DNA of 64,000 nucleotides from an uncultured Lachnospiraceae bacterium (GCA_910579275.1 CAJTTO010000019.1:7124-71123); one strand, 5' to 3'; shown: positions 21,416 to 30,009, counted from the first letter of the stretch. Notes: a model not told the origin generated them from the letters alone. Numbers and translations are program-made.

Positions 21416-23017
21416 TTAACCGGGATAAGGCACCCTCTCAAAGTATTCATTTTCTGACACACCGTCTACCAAGAGCTGCCACTGCTCCTCGTCACGCACA
21501 TAGCTGATCGTACCTGTCTCTCCGGTATCCAGCCGGAAATGCGCAGTCCCTGCATTATCGGTTCCTGTAATCTTAAGTACGCTGCCTACGGGGATTGTCG
21601 TCTCGACACCCTCCAGAGTCACTGGCAGTTCTTTCGCCACTGTCAACTCATATGGCGTATCAATCGCAAAGAAGTCCTCTGTTTGAACCAGCTTTCCTTC
21701 CTCCGTCAATTGATAGGTCATACTGCCCGCATATGAACCGAACACACTCAGTCGCATGAACAAGCCTACCGCATCCGTTCCCAGATAAAATTTTCCGGAT
21801 GCCCCTAAATAACCGCCCTCAAAAGAGGCACCGTCCAGTTTGTCGCACGCCCGCACTTTGCCGTCTGTGACCTCATACACATACGTCACAAAATCATCTG
21901 ATGCGTCATCACAGTAAAATACCAGAAAGCTGCGCCCGTCCGCGCGTTTTATCATATATCCCATCACAAAGCGGCTAAATGCCCCGACTGTCTCCCGCGA
22001 ATCGCCTGACACAACCGTCACTTCTGTCTCCCCATATTCTTCATTGGAGACAGTCGCAACCATCACCTTGCCGTCCTCTCCTAGCAGTCTTGAAACATCC
22101 TCATTTTCCATCACGCGTGCAATAACGCTGCTGCACGGGCTTGTAAACTCCTCTTTGAGATATTGGTCAAACACATCATACGGCAGTGTCACGGACGGCA
22201 TGCCCGTCACGTAAGGCGCAACAGTATACAGACCATATTCTATCACGATTCCTGTATTGTCCAGATACCAGCACATCGGCGTCTCGCCAAACGTATATGT
22301 CTCCACGACCTCCCGATATTCCGGAAAAAGACCGTCCCCGTAATTTTCTTCCAACTCCTTTATAATGTAATTGACAGCAGTGTCATAAAAACCATCCGCA
22401 TCACTCAAAATCTCCTCAAGCTGCAGCTTTTTTCCGGTTTTGACATCAAAAGTTGCTCCGTCAATAGCGTAAAAGTCATGCGCTCCGCCAGTATACTCAC
22501 CATAGATGCTGCAAAAACTGGCAACACGGTTATCAATTCTGCTCACCATAACAGTCTCACTGTCATAGTAATTGACAAAGTAATTCTTTTCATCCAAGGA
22601 ATCATAGTGCTCCCTGGCTATTTGCAGCAGTTCTTCATAGTCTCCTGTAAGTCCGCCCCACTGCGTTGTCAGCGCAGTGTTAAGCGCCTCAAAACCGTCT
22701 CCTGCAACCTCAACCTTGTCCGCATCAGCTTTCAACAGAACAGTCTTGCCGTCATCTGTGCGCCACTCTTTTTTCTCCGGCGTAATGCTGATTGCAGGAG
22801 CATTCTCGCCTGTCGTTTCGTTTTGCACCATGTCCGGCTCCTCATTTTTTATCATTTCGCTCTCAGAATCTTTGCGCTCAGAGTCTTCCTCTTCTTCGCT
22901 CTGAATCTGTGACTCAGGCACTGCCTCAGCTTCCGGCTGCCCGCCATGGCCTGCCCCGCATCCGACCATCGTCAGGCACGATAAAATCCATATTATGCAC
23001 CAAATCTGCTTTTTCAT
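21416..23017 (-). CDS. Lipoprotein with DUF4163/DUF3298-like domains
   Basis: A 533-residue lipoprotein (lipobox LTMVGC near residue 20) with a Glu/Ser-rich linker. An about 220-residue domain follows in which GEYTGGAHDFYAI, TGKKLQLEEIL and the late ITEYGLYTVAPY-like segment (seen as VIEYGLYTVAPY) mark the DUF4163/DUF3298 fold found in RsiV-type extracytoplasmic proteins. An SH3-like C-terminal part follows. It lies directly upstream of the sensor kinase in the same direction and may modulate it. The start at 23017 follows GGAAGGAAAAGCAGATTCGTT. Confidence 0.72.
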   Translation of the reverse strand: MKKQIWCIIWILSCLTMVGCGAGHGGQPEAEAVPESQIQSEEEEDSERKDSESEMIKNEEPDMVQNETTGENAPAISITPEKKEWRTDDGKTVLLKADADKVEVAGDGFEALNTALTTQWGGLTGDYEELLQIAREHYDSLDEKNYFVNYYDSETVMVSRIDNRVASFCSIYGEYTGGAHDFYAIDGATFDVKTGKKLQLEEILSDADGFYDTAVNYIIKELEENYGDGLFPEYREVVETYTFGETPMCWYLDNTGIVIEYGLYTVAPYVTGMPSVTLPYDVFDQYLKEEFTSPCSSVIARVMENEDVSRLLGEDGKVMVATVSNEEYGETEVTVVSGDSRETVGAFSRFVMGYMIKRADGRSFLVFYCDDASDDFVTYVYEVTDGKVRACDKLDGASFEGGYLGASGKFYLGTDAVGLFMRLSVFGSYAGSMTYQLTEEGKLVQTEDFFAIDTPYELTVAKELPVTLEGVETTIPVGSVLKITGTDNAGTAHFRLDTGETGTISYVRDEEQWQLLVDGVSENEYFERVPYPG

Positions 23018-23072
23018 AACGAATCTGCTTTTCCTTCCCCATATTATTCTTTGAATTGCCGCCATCCATGCG

Positions 23073-23116
23073 CAAAAATGCCAAAGTGCAAGACCTGAAT
23101 CCTCAGACCCTGCACT
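23073..23116 (-). terminator. Terminator after the nitroreductase gene
   Basis: A perfect 14-bp stem (23085-23098 with 23103-23116, including G-U pairs on the minus strand) with a GGAT loop, then TTGGCATTTTTG. Confidence 0.85.
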
Positions 23117-23141
23117 GTGATTGCTCTTTCTTGGAATGTCC

Positions 23142-23684
23142 CTACAAAAATTTCACCAGCTCTTCCGCACTCTTTCTTTTCGGCGCAGCCGGATCCTCGT
23201 CCGCATAACCCACAGCCACGAGCGCAGCCACTTTCTGTCCCTCCTCGATTCCAATAATCTCTGCCACTTTCGTCTCGTCAAAAATGCCGAGTATAACAGC
23301 GCCTACCCCTTTATCATGGGCAGCAAGGCAGAAAGTCTGTGTCGCAAGGCCTGCATCGAACACTTCCCAGCGATCCTCTTTCGATGTCGTATAGGAGCCA
23401 TCCCGCTCAAAACCGCTTCTGCCGTGTACCATGTTGACTACAACAAGCGCAGCACATCCTTTAATGATACCATTATTGTGTTCAAATCCAAGCGTTGCCT
23501 CCTCCGCAATTTTTGCCTTGATATCCGCATTTTCAACAACCACATACCTTGTCACCTGCGTATTTTTCCATGACGGCGCAAAGGATGCAGCCGACACGAT
23601 TTCCTGCATTACCTCATGCGGCACCTGCTCTGCCTTAAACTTTCTGATGCTTCTTCTTGTCTCAATACACTTGATTGTTTCCAT
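23142..23684 (-). CDS. Nitroreductase-family flavoprotein
   Basis: A 180-residue protein of the FMN-dependent nitroreductase family. The N-terminal ETRRSIRKFK motif binds the FMN phosphate; APSWKNTQ, the mid-protein DAGLATQTFCLAAHDKG and the C-terminal VGYADE segments are typical. It may reduce nitro or quinone compounds with NAD(P)H; the substrate cannot be told. The gene stands alone between a SUF operon and a strong terminator. Confidence 0.88.
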   Translation of the reverse strand: METIKCIETRRSIRKFKAEQVPHEVMQEIVSAASFAPSWKNTQVTRYVVVENADIKAKIAEEATLGFEHNNGIIKGCAALVVVNMVHGRSGFERDGSYTTSKEDRWEVFDAGLATQTFCLAAHDKGVGAVILGIFDETKVAEIIGIEEGQKVAALVAVGYADEDPAAPKRKSAEELVKFL

Positions 23685-23784
23685 AGTACTACCTCGCTTT
23701 CCTTTGTTTATTATTTGTTATGGCAGCTGTTCTCTTCTGCCGCGCTTCTATCGTCACGCCTTTGTTTTATTTTGTGCAAGCAGC

Positions 23785-24702
23785 CTATTTCAAGAATCCG
23801 TTTACAATCTGCTCCTCCGCCTCTGCCTCTGTCAGTCCCAGCGTCATCAGCTTAATCAGCTGCTCGCCTGCAATTTTTCCGATTGCAGCCTCGTGAATCA
23901 GGCTTGCATCAATGCTGTTTGCCGTAATCTCAGGGATTGCGCGCACCACTGCGTTGTCCATGATAATCGCGTCGCACTCGGAATGCCCTGCGCACTTGTT
24001 GTTTCCATTGATGTGTGAATAAAAAGTCTGCTCGGACGAATCCTTTGCCACAGAACGCGAAATAACATTGGTACTCGAATCCTCACCGTCCAAATCTACA
24101 TAAAAGTTCGTCGTCGCTTTCTGTTTCCCATGTGTCATTAACTTTTCCTTGATGACAAGCTGTGCGCCCTTTCCAAGTTTCGCCCTTGTAACTCTGTCCG
24201 TGGAGTCCACACCTCTGATTTGAACCGTGTCCATCTCCATATAGCTGTCCTCGTCCAGATTGACAATCGTTTCCGGATTCATCACACGCTCCCCGGTACC
24301 CTCGCCGGAACCATAATGTTTCTCCACATACCGCACTTTCGCATTTTTTCCGATGAAAAAAGAATGAATTCCGCTGTGCTCGCTCGTCTTGCTTCCGCCA
24401 TTGTGGATGCCGCACCCTGCTACAATCGTGACATCACAGTCCTCTCCAATGTGAAAATCATTGTACACCAGCTCCTTGAGTCCTGTCTGTGTCATCAGTA
24501 CAGGAATATGCACGCTTTCCTTTTTGGTACCGGGCTTGATAAAAATGTCAATTCCCGGCTTATCCTCTTTTGGGACAATCTCGATATGCTCTGTGGACTG
24601 TCTTCCTGCCGACACTCCGTTCGCGCGGATATTATAGGCGCCTGCAGGCACTTCGTGTAAATCCGCAACCTGCATCAGCAATGTTTTCTGAATCTCATCC
24701 AT
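23785..24702 (-). CDS. sufB: SufB/SufD-like Fe-S scaffold protein (minimal SUF)
   Basis: A 305-residue protein with the SufBD beta-helix core: GCGIHNGG, SFFIGKNAKVRYVEKHYG, the repeated strand pattern to the C-terminus, and an N-terminal domain shorter than in standard SufB (about 470 residues). It matches the small SufB-like partner of the two-gene SufCB (SmsCB) system. The start at 24702 follows AGGAGGGTGTATAC and overlaps sufC by 8 bp, so the pair is translationally coupled. It should assemble Fe-S clusters with SufC in the cytoplasm. No cysteine desulfurase gene lies nearby. Confidence 0.88.
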   Translation of the reverse strand: MDEIQKTLLMQVADLHEVPAGAYNIRANGVSAGRQSTEHIEIVPKEDKPGIDIFIKPGTKKESVHIPVLMTQTGLKELVYNDFHIGEDCDVTIVAGCGIHNGGSKTSEHSGIHSFFIGKNAKVRYVEKHYGSGEGTGERVMNPETIVNLDEDSYMEMDTVQIRGVDSTDRVTRAKLGKGAQLVIKEKLMTHGKQKATTNFYVDLDGEDSSTNVISRSVAKDSSEQTFYSHINGNNKCAGHSECDAIIMDNAVVRAIPEITANSIDASLIHEAAIGKIAGEQLIKLMTLGLTEAEAEEQIVNGFLK

Positions 24703-25423
24703 GTATACACCCTCCTGCATTATGTCTGCACTCAAGATTGCCGTTTAGCAGCTTTGGCAGTATCGCTGCCTTCGCACCCATGTCCTGTATCTCACCGTTT
24801 GCAATCACGACAATTTTGTCCGCAATGTCGAGAATGCGCTCCTGATGCGAGATAATCACAATGTTTCCCTGTGTCTTGTCATGCATCTTTTCAAACACTT
24901 TGATTAAATTCTGAAAACTCCACAAATCAATCCCTGCCTCCGGCTCGTCAAACACAGACAGCTTCATGCCTCTGGCAATAACGGTCGCAATCTCTATCCG
25001 CTTGAGTTCGCCGCCCGACAGGCTGGCATTTACCTCGCGATTAATATAATCCCGCGCACAGAGTCCTACCTCTGCAAGATATTTACATGCGCCTTCCACA
25101 CTAAGCTGCTCCCTTGCCGCCAATCGGATGAGATCAAGCACCGTGATTCCCTTAAACCGAACCGGCTGCTGAAAGGCAAAACTGATGCCCAGATTCGCCC
25201 GCTCCGTAATAGACAGCTCCGTAATATCCTGCCCTTCAAAGTAAATACGCCCCTCTGTCGGCTGTATGATTCCAGCAATCATCTTGGCAAGGGTCGATTT
25301 TCCGCCCCCGTTTGGTCCGGTGATTGCCGTAAATCGGTCATCTATTTTTAGGTCAATATGATTCAATATATCCTTTCCATTCCCATCATCAACATGGTAG
25401 GATATATCCTTTAATTCTAGCAC
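24695..25423 (-). CDS. sufC: SufC-type ABC ATPase for Fe-S cluster assembly
   Basis: A 242-residue ATPase with Walker A GPNGGGKST, the Q-loop FAFQQPVRFKG, the signature SLSGGELKRIEIATV and Walker B LSVFDEPEAGIDLW, all as in SufC. It drives conformational change of the SufB-like partner encoded immediately downstream. It is the first gene of the two-gene operon; upstream is a MITE-like repeat. Confidence 0.93.
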   Translation of the reverse strand: MLELKDISYHVDDGNGKDILNHIDLKIDDRFTAITGPNGGGKSTLAKMIAGIIQPTEGRIYFEGQDITELSITERANLGISFAFQQPVRFKGITVLDLIRLAAREQLSVEGACKYLAEVGLCARDYINREVNASLSGGELKRIEIATVIARGMKLSVFDEPEAGIDLWSFQNLIKVFEKMHDKTQGNIVIISHQERILDIADKIVVIANGEIQDMGAKAAILPKLLNGNLECRHNAGGCIHG

Positions 25424-25450
25424 GTATCCGCGCCTCCTCTCCTGATGTCT

Positions 25451-25616
25451 CTAGTGTACTGTCCGGATTATATTCAGGCAAACCTCCTTGCCTAAATTTC
25501 CATCAGACTGCGTTGTCGGCGGTCAACGATGCCACCGCATCGCCTCCCTTCTCCGCCTTGCTGATGAAAATTTATCCTGCGGAGTTTCGCCAGATATAAT
25601 CTGGACAGCACACTAG
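25451..25616. repeat. 166-bp MITE-like palindromic element
   Basis: Terminal inverted repeats of about 36 bp start CTAGTGTACTGTCCGGATTA on the left, matched by CTAGTGTGCTGTCCAGATTA from the right. Inner inverted arms (AAATTTCCATCAG with CTGATGAAAATTT) extend the fold through most of the element. It has no coding capacity. It looks like a small non-autonomous transposable element or a highly structured RNA. Confidence 0.75.
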
Positions 25617-25682
25617 GTTTAATTTATACGCTCTTTCAGTATAACCAATATTTTACAAAAAAGCGACTGTTTTTTGAAATTT

Positions 25683-25811
25683 TCAGTCCTTTGGCAGTTT
25701 CCGCGTATGCTCCAGAAATCCTCTGGCTGCTTTCCCTTCCACCGTATTATATGTATATCCTGCCTTTGCAGTATCCATAATCAGCCCATAAATTTTTTCC
25801 TCATCGCGCAT
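25683..25811 (-). pseudogene. Possible aminoglycoside 6-adenylyltransferase remnant
   Basis: A 42-codon frame starting MRDEEKIYGLIMDTAKAG after a good GGAGG site. The first 15 residues resemble the start of ANT(6)-type enzymes and the end (HTRKLPKD) resembles their C-terminus. The whole catalytic middle would be missing. The match is by memory of the family and short, so this is a tentative call; a small unrelated gene is possible. Confidence 0.3.
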
Positions 25812-25936
25812 AAGAAGCCTCCAGTTTTATCCTTTCGATTTTTGACCGGAACAGCTTTTTGAAATTTAATCCGACACAATTCCTGCATGCAAAACCGTCC
25901 CTCCTGTAAAACATTATAACACAAAGCAGCTTTTCT

Positions 25937-26091
25937 GTAACAGTTCAGCCCAGGACTTTGCATTTACTGCAAAGTCCGTGAAATAGCGTAATGGTAGAGA
26001 TGCATCAAGCCACGGTACGTGGCTTTGACACCACGAAGTGGTTGTGCATGGCTTGATGCCTGTAACAGGAAGCCGAAGGCTGAACTGTTAC
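25937..26091. repeat. 155-bp structured repeat element with 14-bp terminal inverted repeats
   Basis: GTAACAGTTCAGCC (25937-25950) is inverted at 26078-26091. Inside are a 9-bp hairpin GGACTTTGC/GCAAAGTCC and an 11-bp inverted repeat GCATCAAGCCA/TGGCTTGATGC. The last 30 bp equal the repeat at 184-213 in opposite orientation. No coding capacity; probably a mobile or structured dispersed element. Confidence 0.75.
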
Positions 26092-26119
26092 GCTTTTCTT
26101 TGCACAAAATGTTTTTCAA

Positions 26120-26166
26120 TTGACAATGCTGCCAAAAATTATTATACTATCCTTATTACATATGTA
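26120..26166 (+). promoter_or_regulatory. blaI promoter with BlaI operator
   Basis: TTGACA (26120-26125), 17-nt spacer, TATACT (26143-26148). The dyad TACATATGTA (26157-26166) matches the BlaI/MecI operator core TACA-NN-TGTA at the transcription start. Confidence 0.85.
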
Positions 26167-26186
26167 AGATTTAGGAGGAATATACT

Positions 26187-26555
26187 GTGAACGCACTGCC
26201 CCAAATATCAGAAGCAGAATATGAAGTGATGAAAATTGTGTGGAAATACGCCCCAATCAGCACAAATGAGATTACAGAACGTTTGGTCAAAACCACAACC
26301 TGGAGTCCCAAGACAATACAGACACTGATAAAACGTCTGGTGACAAAAGGCGTCCTTACTTATGAAAAACAAAGTCGGGTATTTGTCTATACGCCATTGG
26401 TAAACGAAACAGATTATATCGGTCAGGAAAGCAATACCTTCCTCAACCGTTTTTATAACGGAAATATTACATCTATGTTGTCTTCCTACATTGACAATGA
26501 CAGACTAACAGAAGCTGAAATTGACGAGCTCCGCTCTCTTCTTTCCAAGAAATAA
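26187..26555 (+). CDS. blaI: BlaI/MecI-family repressor
   Basis: A 122-residue winged-helix protein with the family pattern ISEAEYEVMKIVWKYAPIST, then TTTWSPKTIQTLIKRLVTKGVL (quoted in part) and a C-terminal dimerisation helix. BlaI represses beta-lactam-response genes and is inactivated by proteolysis after BlaR1 senses the drug. It starts at GTG 26187 after TAGGAGGAATATACT. Its own operator lies upstream. The usual partner gene follows but is broken, so the repressor may be permanently active. Confidence 0.9.
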   Translation: MNALPQISEAEYEVMKIVWKYAPISTNEITERLVKTTTWSPKTIQTLIKRLVTKGVLTYEKQSRVFVYTPLVNETDYIGQESNTFLNRFYNGNITSMLSSYIDNDRLTEAEIDELRSLLSKK

Positions 26556-26569
26556 AGGAGGAATTTGAT

Positions 26570-27088
26570 GTGGCAGAATTTATGATTCAGTTTTTAATCT
26601 GCAATATTTCTATTAGTTTTATTATCGGAATCTTTCTGCTTGCCAAGCATTTTCTAAAAAAATGTCTGACCAGTCGGGCGCATTAGTATATCCAAGAAAT
26701 AGCATACGGCAACCAACTCGTCGAGGGGGATATATCCTCTTATTGGATTCAATCATCCCTAAAAATATCTCCTGTTGAACAGGTTGAAATGCTGAATAAG
26801 TTTTATTACAACCAGTTCGGGTTTTCACCTGAAAATATCAAAGCTGTAAAAGATTCTATCTGTCTCTATTCCACGAATGGCAGCACGCTCTCCGGAAAAA
26901 CCGGCACCGAAGAGGTCAATGGGCATAATACCTCCGGTTGGTTCATTGGATATATAGAAAAAGGCAGCCGCACCTACTTCTTTGCCACCAACATCCAGAG
27001 TGAAAAGCTTGCATCCGGTCCTCTTGCCACGGAACTTACATTTTCTATCCTTTCTGATTTAAAGCTATGGACTACTTCTCAAGAATAA
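26570..27088 (+). pseudogene. blaR1: blaR1 with a large internal deletion
   Basis: After a GGAGG site, a GTG frame encodes the first about 38 residues of a BlaR1 (membrane helix IQFLICNISISFIIGIFLL in part). A TAG follows at 26684-26686 or very near it, and the same frame then continues with the end of the penicillin-sensing domain (SGKTGTEE with the class D KTG motif, then GWFIGYIEKG). The zinc protease domain, the other helices and the SxxK part are absent. About 170 codons remain of roughly 580, so drug-sensing is lost. One in-frame deletion explains it. Confidence 0.85.
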
Positions 27089-27108
27089 GGAGCGGACAGC
27101 TCCTTATT
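27084..27108. terminator. Bidirectional terminator between blaR1 and phosphoesterase
   Basis: AATAAGGAGC (27084-27093) pairs with GCTCCTTATT (27099-27108). It covers the stop codons of both converging genes. Confidence 0.7.
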
Positions 27109-27943
27109 CCTTTCTGACAAAAGTTACCTCTATGATTTCCGGAATATTAAAAAAGCGAAACGGATACTTTGTCAGTCCAATACCGCTACTGACATACATT
27201 TGTACCGGAACTCCTGCACCAATATCCCGCACATCGTAAAGCCCTTTTATGAATTGTTCTGATCCGTTAGGGAGCATTTTTTTTGTAAAATACGGCACAG
27301 ATACCTGCCCGCCATGTGTATGTCCTGATAATATAAAGTTTTCACCAGACCCTTCTATAAATTTTGAGATAACAGGTTCATGCGTCGCTATCAGGTGAAA
27401 ATTATCGCTTTGAATATAGTAGCGCCCCGCATCTGTCTGCCCCAACAGATAATCATCAAATCCGATTATCTCTATGTTTAACTTTTCAAGAAACACGTTT
27501 TCGTCATTCAGCACATAAAATCCGCAATGATTCATGAATTCTTCATAAATCCGGACTGCGCCTCCACCGTAATCATGATTTCCGAATACTGCATATTTTC
27601 CGGCTTTTGCCTCTATCCTGCTTAATTTTTCCTGCAAATATGCCATATCCAATGTCTCTTTATCACGCGCATAATTATCAAGCAGATCTCCACCAAAAAT
27701 TACAATATCCGCATCTCGTGCATTGATCATTTCCACTATTTTCTCAAGATGCTTTTCATCATACAACGTCCCAAAATGTGTATCTGTAAAAAATACTGCC
27801 TTGCATGTCTCAATGTCCGCGTCTGTTTCTACTGTAATTTCTTTTACAACCAGCATCTCAGGTTCAATGTATCGGGAATAACAAGGCACCAAAATAATCG
27901 TTATCAATAAGAGCATAAATAGACATTTCATTTTTTTCTTCAT
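27104..27943 (-). CDS. Membrane-anchored metallophosphoesterase (YkoQ/YaeI-like)
   Basis: A 279-residue protein with an N-terminal membrane anchor (LFMLLLITIILVP) and the calcineurin-like metal site: FTDTHFG, GGDLLD, FGNHDYGG, ATHEP and SGHTHGGQ. Related enzymes act on the outer membrane face on lipid or nucleotide phosphoesters. It lies 30 bp behind the small lipoprotein gene, downstream of two BlaI-type operators, so it probably belongs to the beta-lactam regulon. The start at 27943 is an ATG with a weak site. Confidence 0.88.
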   Translation of the reverse strand: MKKKMKCLFMLLLITIILVPCYSRYIEPEMLVVKEITVETDADIETCKAVFFTDTHFGTLYDEKHLEKIVEMINARDADIVIFGGDLLDNYARDKETLDMAYLQEKLSRIEAKAGKYAVFGNHDYGGGAVRIYEEFMNHCGFYVLNDENVFLEKLNIEIIGFDDYLLGQTDAGRYYIQSDNFHLIATHEPVISKFIEGSGENFILSGHTHGGQVSVPYFTKKMLPNGSEQFIKGLYDVRDIGAGVPVQMYVSSGIGLTKYPFRFFNIPEIIEVTFVRKE

Positions 27944-27972
27944 TAAATTACCCCATGCCGCCTCCGAGCGGC

Positions 27973-28191
27973 TCATTCGGTGCAAAGCGTTACGGAATAT
28001 CCAGCATCTGTCTCCGTGATATCACTGCCCGACTCCATTTCCGGTTTCTCCATTTTTTCTTCATTCAATTCTTTTTGATTTTCCATCATTATCTTTTCTT
28101 CCGTACTGTGCTTATTCGCGCAGCCTGCAAAAATAATTGTACATATAGCAGCCCAATATGCAGCCATAAAAAACTTATTCTTCTTTTTCAT
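27973..28191 (-). CDS. Small lipoprotein under BlaI-type operators
   Basis: A 72-residue lipoprotein: basic start, hydrophobic AAYWAAICTIIF segment, lipobox FAGC, then an acidic, Met/Glu-rich tail. The start follows GCGGAGGTAATT. The promoter region carries two BlaI dyads. It may be shortened relative to a longer ancestor since it ends soon after the linker. Function unknown. Confidence 0.6.
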   Translation of the reverse strand: MKKKNKFFMAAYWAAICTIIFAGCANKHSTEEKIMMENQKELNEEKMEKPEMESGSDITETDAGYSVTLCTE

Positions 28192-28274
28192 AATTACCTC
28201 CGCTTTCTTCTGCCGGATAATGTATATCTTGCTGAAAATCTCACCCTGCAAACACAGGTTAAACGCTTATATAT

Positions 28275-28284
28275 TACATCTGTA
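28275..28284. promoter_or_regulatory. BlaI-type operator 2
   Basis: TACATCTGTA, an exact TACA-NN-TGTA core, overlaps a TTGAGT-N16-TAATAT promoter reading into the lipoprotein-phosphoesterase pair on the minus strand. Confidence 0.8.
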
Positions 28285-28331
28285 AGATTATTACTCAAAA
28301 AAATGTTGTGCAGAAACACACTACTAAATAT

Positions 28332-28341
28332 TACACCAGTA
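28332..28341. promoter_or_regulatory. BlaI-type operator 3 (degenerate)
   Basis: TACACCAGTA in the same ATTA...AAGAT context as the other two operators, 57 bp further upstream of the lipoprotein gene. Confidence 0.6.
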
Positions 28342-28371
28342 AGATTTTTAAGTCAAGCACTATTTGCTTTT

Positions 28372-29220
28372 TTATATCTTTACCCCAAAACAAATCTCCT
28401 GCCCCTCCGGCTGCTCTAACAGCTCCACTGTAATCTCCCCCTTGTGGCGTCTTGCAATCTGGTTTGCCCGATACAGACCAAGTCCTCTGTCCTCACGGTT
28501 GTTCTTAGTTGTGAACCCCTTTTCAAAAAAGTGGGAAATCTCACCCATGGTCAAATTCTCCACCTGATTTTTAATCATGAATATCAGTTTGTCATTTTTG
28601 GCGTCAAGCACCATCTCCACCCTGTTTTTATGCGGTGTCGCCGCCTCAAATGCATTGTCAGTCAACGTTCCGATGATTTCAACAAGTGCATGTTCTGACA
28701 CAGGTGTCACAATTTCCTGACTTAGCACCTGTATATCAATGTCAATATAGGCAGGCGCGCTGATAATCTTGCTGTACAGAAATCCCGCCAGTATTTTATC
28801 CGATATGCGCAGCAGCGCCGGATTACAGCGCGATTTGTCCCCGTAAATATCCTTACAGTACGCCGACTGCGCCTGAACAAGCTCGTCATAATCATCCATG
28901 GTCACATGCATATTTAAAATCGCATTCATATGGTTGTCAAACTCGTGCTGCCGTGCCCTGATATCTTTTGTCAGTTCCTCCATCGGCTTTATGTAAAGCT
29001 TGTAAATTTTCAGTTCCTGCTCCTGACGCCGCAGCGCTGCGTAGTTCTGCGCCCAGTCAAAAAAGCCAAATATAATCACCGAAAAAACAATGCCAAACAG
29101 TACCATCACCTTGATATCCAGCGTATGGCTCAGGTACAGGTCTACCAGCAAATATAATGCAACTATCAGCGCAACCACGCAAAAGATTCTATATAAAAAT
29201 TTTCTGCCGAGTTCAGCCAT
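28372..29220 (-). CDS. AgrC-like GHKL sensor histidine kinase
   Basis: A 282-residue protein with two N-terminal membrane helices, a coiled stretch, the phospho-acceptor region RARQHEFDNHMNAI and a GHKL ATPase domain (GTLTDNAFEAA, RGLGLYRANQIARRHKG). The short sensor suggests detection of an intramembrane or cytoplasmic cue. It lies 57 bp downstream of the LytTR regulator gene and is surely its partner. No peptide-processing (agrB) or pheromone (agrD) gene is visible nearby. Confidence 0.85.
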   Translation of the reverse strand: MAELGRKFLYRIFCVVALIVALYLLVDLYLSHTLDIKVMVLFGIVFSVIIFGFFDWAQNYAALRRQEQELKIYKLYIKPMEELTKDIRARQHEFDNHMNAILNMHVTMDDYDELVQAQSAYCKDIYGDKSRCNPALLRISDKILAGFLYSKIISAPAYIDIDIQVLSQEIVTPVSEHALVEIIGTLTDNAFEAATPHKNRVEMVLDAKNDKLIFMIKNQVENLTMGEISHFFEKGFTTKNNREDRGLGLYRANQIARRHKGEITVELLEQPEGQEICFGVKI

Positions 29221-29277
29221 TGCAATGCACTCCTTTTATCGTTTCTATCGTCTCCTCTGTCTTGCACCAAAGAATAA

Positions 29278-30009
29278 CTATACACACAGTTTTTTCTTAA
29301 TATCGCTTTTGTACGTAATGCCGATTTCCACCTGCTCTCCGTTTTTCATGCAGATGAAACCGTTTACGGTATCCACATAATCAATATAGTCCTGATTCAC
29401 AACACACATGCGATGTATCTGCAAAAACTTATCGTCTGGCAGTCTTTCAAGCAGCTGTTTGATAGAAAGATACGGAATCTTCATTTCTTCTTTTAGGAGC
29501 ACAAGCAAAACCCCCCGCGGCACTGCCTTGACGCAGACAATGTCCTTGCAGAATATCTTGTAATTGATGCCGTCCTTTTTTACGATCACATGTGTCTCCC
29601 GCGTCTCACCCTGCTGGGACAAAAAAAGCAGCTTTCCCGCAAGTTTCTCAATATCCTGTTCGTTATATGGCTTTATGAGATACTGGTAGCAGTGCAGTTC
29701 CCTGTACGCCGTAAGTTCCATATTTGCCAGCGAAGTAATCATCACAATCGGTGTAAACGCATACTCCCGTTTCATGCGGACTTCCCGCGCAAAGGTTATT
29801 CCCGAGATGTCATTCTTGTCGTTGCAGTCCAGATTGATGTCCAACAAAAAAGCCTGAAAGGGCGTCTGCGCTTTCTCCGCAAGCGCAGACCTTGCCTCCT
29901 CCAGACTGTTTACAGGAACAACACACACCTTGTCAGATACTTTTTCCAGCATCGCAGTAATCGCACTTAAGCAGTCCTTACTGTCCTCTAGTACCAATAT
30001 CCTTGTCAT
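29278..30009 (-). CDS. LytTR-family response regulator
   Basis: A 243-residue protein with an N-terminal receiver (LVLEDSKD, phospho-Asp in FLLDINLD, KP in YLIKPYN) and a C-terminal LytTR DNA-binding domain (residues about 140-240, with LQIHRMCVVNQDYIDYVD). It would act on promoters of cell-wall, competence or signalling genes. First gene of the pair with the GHKL kinase. Confidence 0.9.
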   Translation of the reverse strand: MTRILVLEDSKDCLSAITAMLEKVSDKVCVVPVNSLEEARSALAEKAQTPFQAFLLDINLDCNDKNDISGITFAREVRMKREYAFTPIVMITSLANMELTAYRELHCYQYLIKPYNEQDIEKLAGKLLFLSQQGETRETHVIVKKDGINYKIFCKDIVCVKAVPRGVLLVLLKEEMKIPYLSIKQLLERLPDDKFLQIHRMCVVNQDYIDYVDTVNGFICMKNGEQVEIGITYKSDIKKKLCV

